A stretch of 64,000 nucleotides of DNA from an uncultured Lachnospiraceae bacterium (GCA_910588405.1 CAJUPT010000003.1:60639-124638), one strand, 5' to 3'. Counted from the stretch's first letter, positions 1-8,669 are shown. The notes: generated by a model not told the origin, from the letters alone. Numbers and translations: made by a program.

Positions 1-24
1 GTCTACCAGATTCCGGGCAAACTG

Positions 25-495
25 TCAATACAAATTTTTCACCTTAAACTCTTTCTCCGCCTCCCTGCGTTGGTCCTTTTTGGCGATGTCATCCCGTTTG
101 TCATACAGCTTCTTGCCCCGGGCCAGGCCGATCTCCACCTTGGCCAGACTTCCCCTAAAATAAACCTGCAAAGGAACCAGCGTATACCCTTTCTGGGCCA
201 ATGCGCCGCTTAGCTTGTTGATCTGGCTTCGGTGAAGCAGAAGCTTGCGCACCCGCAGCGGGTCCTTATTAAAAATGTTTCCTTTTTCATAGGGGCTGAT
301 ATGCATGCCGTAAATCATAACCTCGCCTCTATTGTCAATGCGGATAAACGATTCCTTAATGCTACATTTCCCCATCCGCAGAGACTTCACCTCAGTTCCC
401 GCCAAAGTGATCCCTGCCTCATAGGTATCCTCTATAAAATAATCAAATCTGGCTTTCTTGTTGTTCGCAACCAGTTTAAAATGATCTTTTGACAT
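25..495 (-). CDS. smpB: SsrA-binding protein SmpB
   Basis: SmpB binds the tRNA-like domain of tmRNA and brings it to stalled ribosomes for trans-translation. The 156-residue product has the family's usual length, the N-terminal core with GTEVKSLR and the basic tail (RGKKLYDKRDDIAKKD) that inserts into the ribosome. The ATG has a GGAGAGT-type Shine-Dalgarno just upstream. An intrinsic terminator separates it from secG, so it is probably transcribed from its own start in the 496-560 gap. The tmRNA gene itself is not in the window. Identification is from family knowledge and a full-length match by eye; very sure. Confidence 0.97.
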   Translation of the reverse strand: MSKDHFKLVANNKKARFDYFIEDTYEAGITLAGTEVKSLRMGKCSIKESFIRIDNRGEVMIYGMHISPYEKGNIFNKDPLRVRKLLLHRSQINKLSGALAQKGYTLVPLQVYFRGSLAKVEIGLARGKKLYDKRDDIAKKDQRREAEKEFKVKNLY

Positions 496-561
496 ACTTA
501 CTCTCCTTTATCCTCCGAGCTTAAATCACTGTGCTTCCTTGAAAGCTTACGAGTCTCTATG

Positions 562-596
562 AAAAAACCGCTTACAATCCTGTCATCGTAAGCGGT
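562..596 (-). terminator. Intrinsic terminator after secG
   Basis: On the minus strand a perfect nine-base stem (ACCGCTTAC / GTAAGCGGT) with a short loop is followed directly by TTTTTTC. It lies between secG and smpB and would end transcripts coming from eno-secG. Confidence 0.85.
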
Positions 597-600
597 AGTT

Positions 601-720
601 TTGAGCACGTCTCTCCTTCGTCAAGTGAAATCCCCCGCAACAAGCTGCGTGGTATTTCACCTTCGCGGCAGCCGCCAAATATCCGTGCAAGCACGTCTAC
701 TTAACTCATTGCCAGCGGAA
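601..720. repeat. Intergenic fold-back element
   Basis: The secG-smpB gap contains a hairpin with arms GTGAAAT (625-631) and ATTTCAC (654-660), a second one CGTGC-AA-GCACG (684-695), and a short direct repeat GCACGTCT at 605-612 and 691-698. There is no convincing ORF. It resembles a small non-coding interspersed repeat, but the family was not identified. Confidence 0.45.
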
Positions 721-726
721 ATCAAT

Positions 727-963
727 TCAGATCATATTCAAAAGCAGCGCAACCACAAAAAACGCGATTGCCACATACTTTGTACTCTTCTCGATCTTCC
801 CTTCAAGGGTACGCCCTTTATTCTTCTCCCAGAAGGACTCGGCAGCTCCGCTGATCGAACCTGTCAGACCGGCAGACTTTCCCTCCTGCGCCATTACGAT
901 TATGGTCAATGCAATGCAAATCAATACAAAAACAACGGTAAGAACGATCTTTAATGCGCCCAT
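727..963 (-). CDS. secG: Preprotein translocase subunit SecG
   Basis: SecG is the small non-essential subunit of the SecYEG translocon. The 78-residue product has the family pattern: one N-terminal membrane helix (VVFVLICIALTIIVMAQ), a glycine/serine loop containing GLTGSISGAAESFW, and a C-terminal helix (YVAIAFFVVALLLNMI). It has a GGAGGTG ribosome site and lies 116 bases downstream of eno on the same strand. In many Firmicutes secG is followed by rnr and smpB; here rnr is missing and a terminator separates secG from smpB. Confidence 0.95.
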   Translation of the reverse strand: MGALKIVLTVVFVLICIALTIIVMAQEGKSAGLTGSISGAAESFWEKNKGRTLEGKIEKSTKYVAIAFFVVALLLNMI

Positions 964-1079
964 TTTTCACACCTCCTATGGCCAAACACGAAGTATCGTA
1001 CCATAAATAAATAGAAATTTCAAGTCTATTGGACGAGTTTCCTCTAAAACTTTCTTCGATCATCCCTTACCTGAATCTC

Positions 1080-2402
1080 TTATTTTCCCGCCGGTATTTT
1101 CCAGTCCTCAAAGGGATTCTGATAAATGGCCATCCGCCCCAGCGCGCCGTCGATCCTGAGCAGTTGATTGTACTTGGCGTTTCTGTCTGAACGGCAGGGC
1201 GCGCCGGTTTTAATCTGACCTGCATTGACCGCCACGGCGATATCCGCAATCGTGGCGTCCTCCGTCTCGCCGGACCGGTGAGAAATCACGCAGCGGTATC
1301 CCGCCTTTTGGGCCATCTGAATCGCCTCAAAGCTTTCCGTCAGCGTCCCGATCTGATTTACCTTGACCAAAATGGCATTGGCCGTATGGTTTTTAATTCC
1401 CTGGGCCAGCCGTTTTGTGTTGGTGACAAACAGGTCGTCTCCCACCAGCTGCACCTTCTGCCCCAGCCGCTCGGTCATCATCCTCCAGCCCTCCCAGTCT
1501 TCCTCATGAAGCCCATCCTCGATGGAGACAATCGGAAATTCATTGCACAGACCGTTCAGATAGGAAACCATCTCCTCCGCGCTGCGGACCACCTTTTCCC
1601 CCTTCATCTTACTTTCTCCTGAGAAATAATAGCCTCCCTCCTCCTCCGAATACAGCTCGCTGGAAGCAGCGTCCATGGCAAAGCAGATATCGTGCCCAGG
1701 ACGGTAGCCTGCCTTTTCAATTGCCTGCATCAGATAGGTGAACACTTCCCTGGCATCCTTCATATCCGGCGCGAAACCGCCCTCGTCGCCTACTGCCGTA
1801 GAAAGTCCTTTCTCATTTAAAATCCCTTTCAGCGTGTGGTACACCTCCGTACACATGCGGATGCCATTAGACATACAGTCTGCCCCCACTGGCATAATCA
1901 TAAATTCCTGCAGATCCACCGTATTGTCCGCATGCCTGCCGCCGTTCAACACATTCATCATGGGTACGGGAAGCTGTCTGGCCCGGAATCCACCCAGATA
2001 AAAGTAAAGAGGAACGCCCAGGGCTGCTGCTGCCGCCTTCGCTGAGGCCAGGGAAACACCCAAAATGGCATTTGCCCCCAGATTTCCTTTGTTCTCCGTT
2101 CCATCAGCCCGGTTCAGCAGATAGTCGATATTGCCCTGATCAAGGACATCCTGTCCCTTTAAAAGCTCGCAAAACTCCGTCATAATATGGTGAACCGCAA
2201 TCTTTACCCCGTTTCCGTGGTAACGGTTCTCCCCATCCCGAAGCTCCACCGCCTCAAATTTTCCGGTGGATGCCCCTGATGGCACGCTGGCCCGGCCCAT
2301 CACGCCATTTTCCAGCACCACATCCGCCTCCACCGTAGGATTCCCCCGAGAATCCAGTATTTCCCTTCCGTAAACTGCCGCAATTGAAAAAGCCTTTCGC
2401 AT
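1080..2402 (-). CDS. eno: Enolase (phosphopyruvate hydratase)
   Basis: Enolase converts 2-phosphoglycerate to phosphoenolpyruvate in glycolysis. The 440-residue protein starts with the N-terminal signature (YGREILDSRGNPTVEADV), has the substrate-loop region GASTGKFEAVELRDG, the metal-ligand segment SIEDGLHEEDW, LVGDDLFVTN, and the C-terminal VISHRSGETEDATIADIA with the catalytic lysine in AILVKVNQ. The ATG is preceded by AGGAGGG at good spacing. The C-terminal GAPCRSDRNAKYNQLLRI has Cys and Ser where GAPSRTDR is usual, a mild divergence. Normal length for the family. Confidence 0.97.
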   Translation of the reverse strand: MRKAFSIAAVYGREILDSRGNPTVEADVVLENGVMGRASVPSGASTGKFEAVELRDGENRYHGNGVKIAVHHIMTEFCELLKGQDVLDQGNIDYLLNRADGTENKGNLGANAILGVSLASAKAAAAALGVPLYFYLGGFRARQLPVPMMNVLNGGRHADNTVDLQEFMIMPVGADCMSNGIRMCTEVYHTLKGILNEKGLSTAVGDEGGFAPDMKDAREVFTYLMQAIEKAGYRPGHDICFAMDAASSELYSEEEGGYYFSGESKMKGEKVVRSAEEMVSYLNGLCNEFPIVSIEDGLHEEDWEGWRMMTERLGQKVQLVGDDLFVTNTKRLAQGIKNHTANAILVKVNQIGTLTESFEAIQMAQKAGYRCVISHRSGETEDATIADIAVAVNAGQIKTGAPCRSDRNAKYNQLLRIDGALGRMAIYQNPFEDWKIPAGK

Positions 2403-2431
2403 AGATTTCCCTCCTATTTATAAGCGTTTTC

Positions 2432-2446
2432 TTACAGTATCTGTAA
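2432..2446. promoter_or_regulatory. 15-base palindrome upstream of eno
   Basis: A perfect palindrome, TTACAGTATCTGTAA, lies 30-44 bases upstream of the enolase start codon and overlaps a TTTACA that could act as a -35 for TATAAA (19-base spacer, minus strand). This placement suits a repressor operator, but no regulator is identified. Confidence 0.4.
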
Positions 2447-2470
2447 AACAGAAAAATCTATACGTGAAGA

Positions 2471-2493
2471 AGAATCCTGCGAAGCAGGATTCT
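2471..2493. repeat. Perfect hairpin in the eno upstream gap
   Basis: AGAATCCTGC-GAA-GCAGGATTCT is a perfect ten-base inverted repeat with a three-base loop and no T-run on either side. It is followed by GC-rich sequence reminiscent of the other intergenic fold-back elements in the window. Confidence 0.5.
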
Positions 2494-2610
2494 GCGCCTG
2501 CTGCGGATCGCTCCAGCGACATTTCACCTTTCTGCCGCACACCTATTACATTTAGCAAAGCATTAAACACCTTGCGGAACATTTTTTTCAGAGAACTGTC
2601 CTATTATGAT

Positions 2611-2652
2611 ACAAAAGGGCAGCTACACAGACAAAAACGCCGGTAGCTGCCC
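2611..2652 (-). terminator. Intrinsic terminator after the Bax inhibitor-1 gene
   Basis: On the minus strand GGGCAGCTAC pairs perfectly with GTAGCTGCCC around a 16-base loop and is followed by TTTTGT. It sits 33 bases past the stop codon of the membrane protein gene. Confidence 0.85.
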
Positions 2653-2684
2653 TGCTTTTAACCATAATTCTGTTATGCAAACGA

Positions 2685-3395
2685 TCAGTTTCTTCTCTTC
2701 CCAAGAATCCGCAGCAAGTAAAGAAAGATATTGATGAAATCCAGATACAGCGCCAGCGCGGAAAATATGGAAGCTTTTGACGCCATGGCAGCATCATTGC
2801 CGTAATACTCATAATAAGCCTTGATCTTCTGGGTATCATATGCCGTGTACGCCAGGAAAATCACAATACCGATCATACAGGCAATGGTCTCAAAGCCAGA
2901 CAGGTTCAGGAACATGGACAGCACCCAGAACACTGCCAGGAAAATGGCTCCGCCAAGCAGCACATTGCGCATTCTGGACAGGTCAACCTTTATAAAATAA
3001 CCGATCATCGCCATCAGGCCGAAATATACGGCGGTCAGACCAAATACCATCACCAGGCTCAGCATGTCGTAGAGCAGGAAATATACGGAAAAGGTCACGC
3101 CATTCAGAATCGCATAGGTAAAAAACAGCGCTCTTGCCGCTCCCACCGACAGCTTATGCACCCGTGCGGACAGAAAGACCACCACGCCCAGCTCCGCAAG
3201 CAGCAGAATGAAATGCCCATAGGGAACTGCGAACACATAGATGACCGCCCCTGTGGCATAGCCCGCAATGGCTGTCAGAAACGTGGCCAAAAGTCCCGCA
3301 AACATCCAGGCAAAGGTCTTTGCCGTATAGCTGTACAACGGCTCCGCGTTGGCTTCACTGTATGTTGTGTAACCGTTTAAATGATATGATTCCAT
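2685..3395 (-). CDS. Bax inhibitor-1/YccA family membrane protein
   Basis: A 236-residue integral membrane protein with about seven hydrophobic helices covering residues 25-225 and a short polar N-terminus. The GGAIFLAVFWVLSMFLNLSGFE stretch and the conserved VIFLAYTAYDTQKIK (the aspartates near the last helices form the pH/calcium gate in the BsYetJ structure) place it in the Bax inhibitor-1/YccA family (calcium-leak or stress-related membrane proteins). Ribosome site AGGAGG eight bases before the ATG. It lies 80 bases downstream of the YjfB-type gene with no terminator between them, so the two are probably co-transcribed. Confidence 0.9.
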   Translation of the reverse strand: MESYHLNGYTTYSEANAEPLYSYTAKTFAWMFAGLLATFLTAIAGYATGAVIYVFAVPYGHFILLLAELGVVVFLSARVHKLSVGAARALFFTYAILNGVTFSVYFLLYDMLSLVMVFGLTAVYFGLMAMIGYFIKVDLSRMRNVLLGGAIFLAVFWVLSMFLNLSGFETIACMIGIVIFLAYTAYDTQKIKAYYEYYGNDAAMASKASIFSALALYLDFINIFLYLLRILGKRRN

Positions 3396-3475
3396 AAAAA
3401 TACACCTCCTGATTCATCTTTTAGGCTTTGCTGACTGAAGCTCTCTCTGCGACTCTTCCATAATCATGTGGCTGC

Positions 3476-3655
3476 TTATGCCATCACATCTATCGTCTGG
3501 CCCACCCCAGTCGCAGCCGCCTCCATCATTTTAGCCAACTCATCGCCGCCGATCTCCGCAATCTCTAAAGTTTTGGACATCAGCGCAAAGCTTATACCTG
3601 TCTGAATCTGGCTGGCTGACATTGCCGTAGCTAACGCAGCAATATCCATAGTCAT
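3476..3655 (-). CDS. yjfB: YjfB-type putative motility protein
   Basis: A 59-residue peptide with internal MSASQIQTGISFALMSKTLE and a C-terminal MMEAAATGVGQTIDVMA, matching the YjfB 'putative motility protein' family found in flagellated Firmicutes. The biochemical role is unknown. I start it at the ATG at 3655 because GGAGG lies nine bases before it; an upstream in-frame GTG would overlap that site. A sigma-A-like promoter, a folded leader of about 100 bases and six 11-bp direct repeats lie upstream, which is elaborate control for so small a gene. It lies more than 17 kb from the flagellar block. Confidence 0.8.
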   Translation of the reverse strand: MTMDIAALATAMSASQIQTGISFALMSKTLEIAEIGGDELAKMMEAAATGVGQTIDVMA

Positions 3656-3681
3656 AATACACACCTCCTATATCTAAGGAT

Positions 3682-3779
3682 GTACTCTCAAAACCTCTCA
3701 GCACTGCAAGCCTCCGAGAGTACAAATTAGGAAACGTCTTTCGCCGCTCCCATTTGCGTGGAGTCCCTTCCACTAATTT
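3682..3779 (-). promoter_or_regulatory. Doubly folded leader of the YjfB gene (candidate RNA regulator)
   Basis: Two stems abut exactly. GTACTCTC (3682-3689) pairs with GAGAGTAC (3716-3723), and AAATTAG (3724-3730) pairs with CTAATTT (3773-3779), enclosing smaller hairpins such as GTGGA/TCCAC. The whole lies between the promoter and the Shine-Dalgarno. I could not match it to a known riboswitch; c-di-GMP-I was considered and its core motifs were not found. Confidence 0.45.
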
Positions 3780-3791
3780 TTCTTTGAACAT

Positions 3792-3820
3792 ATACTATCA
3801 TATTTTCCATAACAATTCAA
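3792..3820 (-). promoter_or_regulatory. Sigma-A-type promoter for the YjfB gene
   Basis: Minus strand TTGAAT (3815-3820), a 17-base spacer, then TAGTAT (3792-3797). Transcription would begin about 130 bases before the start codon and include the folded leader. Confidence 0.6.
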
Positions 3821-3829
3821 TATGAGCAC

Positions 3830-3895
3830 AGTTTAAATTCATGTGAAATTGATGTGAAATTCATGCCAAATTCAAGTCAATTTCACGTCAGGTTC
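3830..3895 (-). repeat. Six 11-bp direct repeats upstream of the YjfB promoter
   Basis: Read on the plus strand the units are AGTTTAAATTC, ATGTGAAATTG, ATGTGAAATTC, ATGCCAAATTC, AAGTCAATTTC and ACGTCAGGTTC, head to tail with exact 11-base period. The array ends ten bases before the -35. On the minus strand the core reads TTCACATnAA, like the PhoP/PhoB class of response-regulator boxes (TTnACA at 11-bp steps). It is a likely activator array; the regulator is an inference. Confidence 0.6.
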
Positions 3896-4016
3896 ATCAT
3901 TACCCCTAAAAATCCCAAAAGCCGCCTTCTCATTTTCAACGCAAACAGCTTTCTTTTTACTGTGCAATTTGAATCCTAATGATCAGTTTATTCAAAAACT
4001 TCATGATAAAAATATT

Positions 4017-5054
4017 CTACCTGTACGCATCCAACAGCCCCATCAGCTCCCGGATCTCCTCTTCCCGCGTCGCCCAGCTGGTGGCGAACCGAACCACGGT
4101 ATGAGCGTCATCCTTCTTCTCCCAGATACTGAACACTACCTTCTCTTTCAGCCATGCAAGCTGCCTGTGATCCAGGACAATAAACTGCTGATTCGTCGGA
4201 GAATCCAGGAAAAACTCATACCCCCTGGACGCAAAGCCTTCTTTCAGCAGGCCGGCCATCCGGATGGCATGGCGGCTGATCTCAAAATAAAGTCCATCGG
4301 TAAACAGCGTGTCAAACTGAATGCCCAGAAGCCTTCCCTTCGCCATCAATGCTCCATGCTGTTTAATCCGCGCCAAAAAATGTGAGGGCGTATTATTTTT
4401 CGTAAAGACCACCGCCTCGCCGCACAGCGCCCCAACTTTCGTGCCGCCGATATAAAACACATCGCAAAGCTTCGCGATCTCCTGAAGGGTCAGGTCAGCC
4501 GCCGGGCTCATCAGGCCGTATCCCAGGCGGGCGCCGTCCATATACAGAGGGATCTCAAATTTACGGCAGACTGCGGCAATCTCCTCTAATTCCCTTTTTC
4601 CGTACAGTGTCCCGTATTCCGTAGGATAAGATATATATACCATCCCCGGAAATACCATATGCTCCCGGGTGTCATTCTGCCAGAACTCCTCCAGATATTC
4701 CTCCAGCTCTTTCGCGTCGATCTTTCCGTCATGCTCCGGCAGCGCCAGCACCTTGTGGCCCGTATACTCGATGGCCCCTGATTCATGGGCATTCACATGC
4801 CCTGTCTTTGCCGCCACCACGCCCTCAAATCGATCCAGCATGGCATCCACAACCAGGGCGTTGGTCTGGGTTCCGCCTGCCACAAACCAGACGTCAGCCC
4901 CAGGACAATCGCAGGCTTTTTTGATCTTCTCCTTTGCGGACCGGCAGTAATGATCTTCACCGTAGCCCGGCAGCTGCTCCAAATTTGTTTCTAAAAGCCG
5001 TTTTAATATGAGCTCATGAGCCCCTTCCGCATAATCACATTCAAATGAAAACAA
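4017..5054 (-). CDS. Threonine aldolase family PLP enzyme
   Basis: A 345-residue fold-type I PLP enzyme of the low-specificity L-threonine aldolase / beta-eliminating lyase family, which cleaves threonine or allo-threonine to glycine and acetaldehyde. Visible features: FVAGGTQTN cofactor loop (58-65), HVNAHESGAIE (87-97), YMDGARLGYG with D173 and R176, and the Schiff-base lysine K206 in GGTKVGALCGEA. The start codon has a GGAGAG ribosome site. It is a single gene between yjfB and carB; the exact substrate cannot be read from the sequence. No terminator is visible after it. Confidence 0.88.
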   Translation of the reverse strand: MFSFECDYAEGAHELILKRLLETNLEQLPGYGEDHYCRSAKEKIKKACDCPGADVWFVAGGTQTNALVVDAMLDRFEGVVAAKTGHVNAHESGAIEYTGHKVLALPEHDGKIDAKELEEYLEEFWQNDTREHMVFPGMVYISYPTEYGTLYGKRELEEIAAVCRKFEIPLYMDGARLGYGLMSPAADLTLQEIAKLCDVFYIGGTKVGALCGEAVVFTKNNTPSHFLARIKQHGALMAKGRLLGIQFDTLFTDGLYFEISRHAIRMAGLLKEGFASRGYEFFLDSPTNQQFIVLDHRQLAWLKEKVVFSIWEKKDDAHTVVRFATSWATREEEIRELMGLLDAYR

Positions 5055-5096
5055 AACAACTCTCCTCTATCCACATTTTGTACCATACGTTTCCAC

Positions 5097-5137
5097 GGCC
5101 CGGTTTACATCCGCACGTTGCATTTGTAAGCCGGGCC
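5097..5137. terminator. Inverted repeat after carB, possible terminator
   Basis: GGCCCGGTTTAC pairs with GTAAGCCGGGCC (one G-T pair) around a 17-base loop in the gap between carB and the threonine aldolase gene. There is no clean T-run on the minus strand, so termination is plausible but not certain. Confidence 0.5.
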
Positions 5138-5180
5138 ATAAATTTTAGTATAGCAGTAACTCCTGCTTTTCCGAATTCAA

Positions 5181-8100
5181 TTATTTATCATGTATCTCAC
5201 TGTGTATGGACTGCAGCGACCTTACATCCCCCATTCCATGGGCCTTTATATACTTAATTCCCCTGGCGGTCACTCTCGCCGCCGCAATGGTGGTAAAGTA
5301 AGGAATCCTCGCCTTGATCGCAGCCTTCCTCAGATAGCTGTCGTCATGGACGCTTTCCTTCCCGGAGGGGGAGTTAATGATCAGCTGAATCTTGCCGTTT
5401 GTAATCATATCCATAATGTTCGGCCGGCCCTCATACAGCTTCTTCACCTTCTCCGCCGGGATTCCGGCTTCATGGAGCAATTCGTAAGTGATGCCGGTGG
5501 CCAGGATATGGAACCCGTCCTCGGCAAAGCTTCTGGCAATCTCCACCACCTCCGGCTTATCCTTCCTGTTTACGGAGATCAGCACCGTTCCCTCTAACGG
5601 CAGTCTGGACTGGGTAGCCTCCTGCGCCTTGTAAAATGCCTCGCCGTAATCATAGGACAGGCCCAGCACCTCACCGGTAGAACGCATCTCAGGCCCTAAT
5701 ACCGGGTCTACCTCCTGGAACATATTGAAGGGGAATACCGCTTCCTTCACGCCGTAGCAGGGAATCTCCTGCTCCTTCAAAGAAGGCACCGGAGACGGCC
5801 GCCCTGTCAGCTCCGAGGTAATAATCTCCGTAGCCAGCGGCACCATACGGATATTGCACACCTTAGATACCAGCGGCACGGTCCGGGATGCCCGCGGATT
5901 TGCCTCCAGCACATACACCTTGCCGTTTTCAATGGCATACTGCATGTTCATCAGGCCCTTCACATGCATCTCTTCCGCAATCTTCCGGGTATATTCTTTA
6001 ATCGTCTCCACATTTTCCGGTGAGATATGGACGGAAGGGATAATGCAGGCCGAATCGCCGGAATGAATTCCTGCCAGCTCGATATGCTCCATCACCGCAG
6101 GCACAAATGCATGGGTTCCGTCGCTGATGGCGTCCGCCTCACACTCCATGGCATGGTTTAAGAACCGGTCAATCAAAATTGGGCGGTCAGGCGTCACTCC
6201 TACGGCCGCCGCCATATAATCCGCCATGCTCTCGTCGTCATAGACCACTTCCATGCCGCGGCCGCCCAATACATAAGAAGGACGAACCATGACCGGATAC
6301 CCGATGCCGTTTGCGATGCGCAGGGCATCCTCCACCGTAGTAGCCATGCCCGACTCCGGCATAGGGATATTAAGCTTCTCCATCATCTCCCGGAACAAAT
6401 CCCTGTCCTCCGCCAGGTCAATGACCGCCGGGGAGGTGCCCAAAATCTTCACGCCGTTCTTCTCCAGGTCAGCAGCCAGGTTTAAAGGCGTCTGTCCGCC
6501 GAACTGGGCAATCACACCCAGAGGCTTTTCCTTTTTATAAATGCTTAACACATCCTCCAATGTCAGAGGCTCAAAATACAGTTTATCGGAGGTATCATAG
6601 TCCGTAGACACCGTCTCCGGGTTGCAGTTTACGATAATCGTCTCAAAGCCCAGCTTTTTCAGCGCCAGCGCCGCATGTACACAGCAGTAATCAAACTCGA
6701 TTCCCTGCCCGATCCGGTTGGGGCCTCCGCCCAGGATCATAATCTTCGGCTTGCCCTCCGACACCGGATTTTTGTCCGGCGCATTGTAAGTAGAATAATA
6801 GTAAGCATTATCCTTCGTGCCGCTTACGTGCACCCCTTCCCAGGCTTCCTCCACGCCCAGGCTGATTCTCCGGTTCCGGATATCGTCCTCCGGGATCTCC
6901 AGAAGCTGGCTTAAGTATTTATCGGAAAATCCGTCCTTTTTCGCCGCCGTCAGCAGTTCGTCCCCAGGCAGGGCGCCTTTGCTTTCCAGAAGCTTTTCTT
7001 CCTCGTCCACCAGTTCTTTCATCTGTTGAATGAAATAATGCTTTACCTTTGTAATCTGGAAAATCTCTTCTACCGTCGCCCCTTTGCGCAGCGCCTCGTA
7101 CATCACAAAATACCGCTCGCTGGAGGGGGTGATCAGCATTTTCAGAAGCTGTTCCTTCGTTTTCTCGCCAAAATCCTTTGCATGGCCCAGGCCGTACCGC
7201 CCGGTCTCCAGGCTTCGGATCGCTTTCTGGAACGCTTCTTTAAAATTCTTGCCGATGCTCATCACTTCGCCTACGGCGCGCATCTGGGTTCCCAGCCTGT
7301 CCTCCACGCCCTTGAACTTCTCAAAAGCCCAGCGGGCAAACTTGATCACCACATAATCGCCGTCCGGCACATACTTGTCCAGTGTCCCATACTTACCGCA
7401 GGGGATATCCTTCAATGTCAGCCCCGTAGCCAGCATGGCGGATACAAGGGCAATCGGGAAGCCGGTGGCCTTGGACGCTAATGCCGAGGAACGGGAGGTT
7501 CTGGGATTGATCTCGATGACCACCACCCGGTCTGACACAGGATCATGGGCGAACTGTACATTGGTCCCGCCGATCACCTGCACAGACTCTACGATCTTAT
7601 ACGCCTGCTCCTGCAAACGCTTCTGGCATTCCGCAGGAATAGTCAGCATCGGCGCGGAACAGAAGGAATCTCCGGTATGGACGCCCAGCGGGTCGATATT
7701 CTCGATAAAGCAGACAGTGATCATATTATTGTCCGCATCCCGCACCACCTCCAGTTCCAGCTCCTCCCAGCCAAGAATCGATTCCTCTACCAGAACCTGG
7801 CCTACCAGGCTGGCCTGCAAACCTCTGGCACATACGGTTTTTAATTCTTCCTTATTATATACCAGTCCGCCGCCGGCGCCGCCCATGGTGTAGGCAGGAC
7901 GCAGAACCACCGGATAGCCCAGGGAATCGGCAATCTGCAAAGCCTCCTCCACACTGTATGCCACCTCACTGCGGGCCATCTCGATGCCCAGCGCGTTCAT
8001 GGCCTTTTTAAATTCGATCCGGTCCTCGCCCCGCTCGATGGCATCCACCTGTACGCCGATCACCTGTACATGATATTTATCTAAAACACCGGCCTTATAC

Positions 8101-8405
8101 AGCTCCGCACACAGATTCAGCCCGGACTGGCCGCCCAGATTCGGCAGAAGCGCATCCGGCCGCTCCTTGGCGATGATCTGCTCTAACCGCTCCACATTCA
8201 GAGGCTCGATATAGGTAACGTCAGCCGTCTCCGGATCTGTCATGATGGTAGCCGGGTTGGAATTCACCAGAACGATCTCATAGCCCAGCTTATGCAGCGC
8301 CTTACAGGCCTGCGTGCCGGAATAATCAAACTCACAGGCCTGGCCGATCACAATGGGGCCGGAGCCTATAATCAGTACTTTATGAATATCAGTTCTCTGT
8401 GGCAT
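5181..8405 (-). CDS. carB: Carbamoyl-phosphate synthase large subunit
   Basis: CarB makes carbamoyl phosphate from bicarbonate, ammonia (from CarA) and two ATP, for pyrimidine and arginine synthesis. The 1074-residue length fits the family. It has the two homologous ATP-grasp halves (IGSGPIVIGQACEFDYSG near residue 13 and LGGGPNRIGQGIEFDY near 560), the EINPRTSRSSALASKATG and EANPRASRTVPLVSK active-site segments, and the C-terminal methylglyoxal-synthase-like regulatory domain (ILATGITYELLHEAG). carA is not next to it, so the large subunit is transcribed alone from a promoter in the divergent region shared with arsR. Confidence 0.97.
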   Translation of the reverse strand: MPQRTDIHKVLIIGSGPIVIGQACEFDYSGTQACKALHKLGYEIVLVNSNPATIMTDPETADVTYIEPLNVERLEQIIAKERPDALLPNLGGQSGLNLCAELYKAGVLDKYHVQVIGVQVDAIERGEDRIEFKKAMNALGIEMARSEVAYSVEEALQIADSLGYPVVLRPAYTMGGAGGGLVYNKEELKTVCARGLQASLVGQVLVEESILGWEELELEVVRDADNNMITVCFIENIDPLGVHTGDSFCSAPMLTIPAECQKRLQEQAYKIVESVQVIGGTNVQFAHDPVSDRVVVIEINPRTSRSSALASKATGFPIALVSAMLATGLTLKDIPCGKYGTLDKYVPDGDYVVIKFARWAFEKFKGVEDRLGTQMRAVGEVMSIGKNFKEAFQKAIRSLETGRYGLGHAKDFGEKTKEQLLKMLITPSSERYFVMYEALRKGATVEEIFQITKVKHYFIQQMKELVDEEEKLLESKGALPGDELLTAAKKDGFSDKYLSQLLEIPEDDIRNRRISLGVEEAWEGVHVSGTKDNAYYYSTYNAPDKNPVSEGKPKIMILGGGPNRIGQGIEFDYCCVHAALALKKLGFETIIVNCNPETVSTDYDTSDKLYFEPLTLEDVLSIYKKEKPLGVIAQFGGQTPLNLAADLEKNGVKILGTSPAVIDLAEDRDLFREMMEKLNIPMPESGMATTVEDALRIANGIGYPVMVRPSYVLGGRGMEVVYDDESMADYMAAAVGVTPDRPILIDRFLNHAMECEADAISDGTHAFVPAVMEHIELAGIHSGDSACIIPSVHISPENVETIKEYTRKIAEEMHVKGLMNMQYAIENGKVYVLEANPRASRTVPLVSKVCNIRMVPLATEIITSELTGRPSPVPSLKEQEIPCYGVKEAVFPFNMFQEVDPVLGPEMRSTGEVLGLSYDYGEAFYKAQEATQSRLPLEGTVLISVNRKDKPEVVEIARSFAEDGFHILATGITYELLHEAGIPAEKVKKLYEGRPNIMDMITNGKIQLIINSPSGKESVHDDSYLRKAAIKARIPYFTTIAAARVTARGIKYIKAHGMGDVRSLQSIHSEIHDK

Positions 8406-8436
8406 GAAATGACCTCCTTGATTTTTGCTACATACT

Positions 8437-8464
8437 ATTATAAAGAAAAAAGAGAATCCTGCAA
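8437..8464 (-). promoter_or_regulatory. Promoter for carB
   Basis: Minus strand TTGCAG (8459-8464), 16-base spacer, consensus -10 TATAAT (8437-8442), with AGGAGG shortly before the carB ATG. Confidence 0.65.
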
Positions 8465-8669
8465 GGACTTTTTCATGTCATTTGCGTTATGTTATTTGTG
8501 TTGTGCGGATTTTATTCCAACAGTTTGCCGTTCGCATCACCAGAAAGATAATCATTTTATTTTTTCTGATTGATTATACGCGCCCCCCTTTAGGACTCAC
8601 TTCACTTTGCAGCCTGCTCTGCTTTTCATTTTCTCTGCCTGAACTTGCTCCGCTTCGCCAATTTTCTGT

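Noticed and set aside
3666..3785. c-di-GMP-I (GEMM) riboswitch upstream of yjfB
   Set aside because: The ACGCAAA-like string is present, but the conserved GGGACGCAAAGC core, tetraloop-receptor features and second helix do not match.
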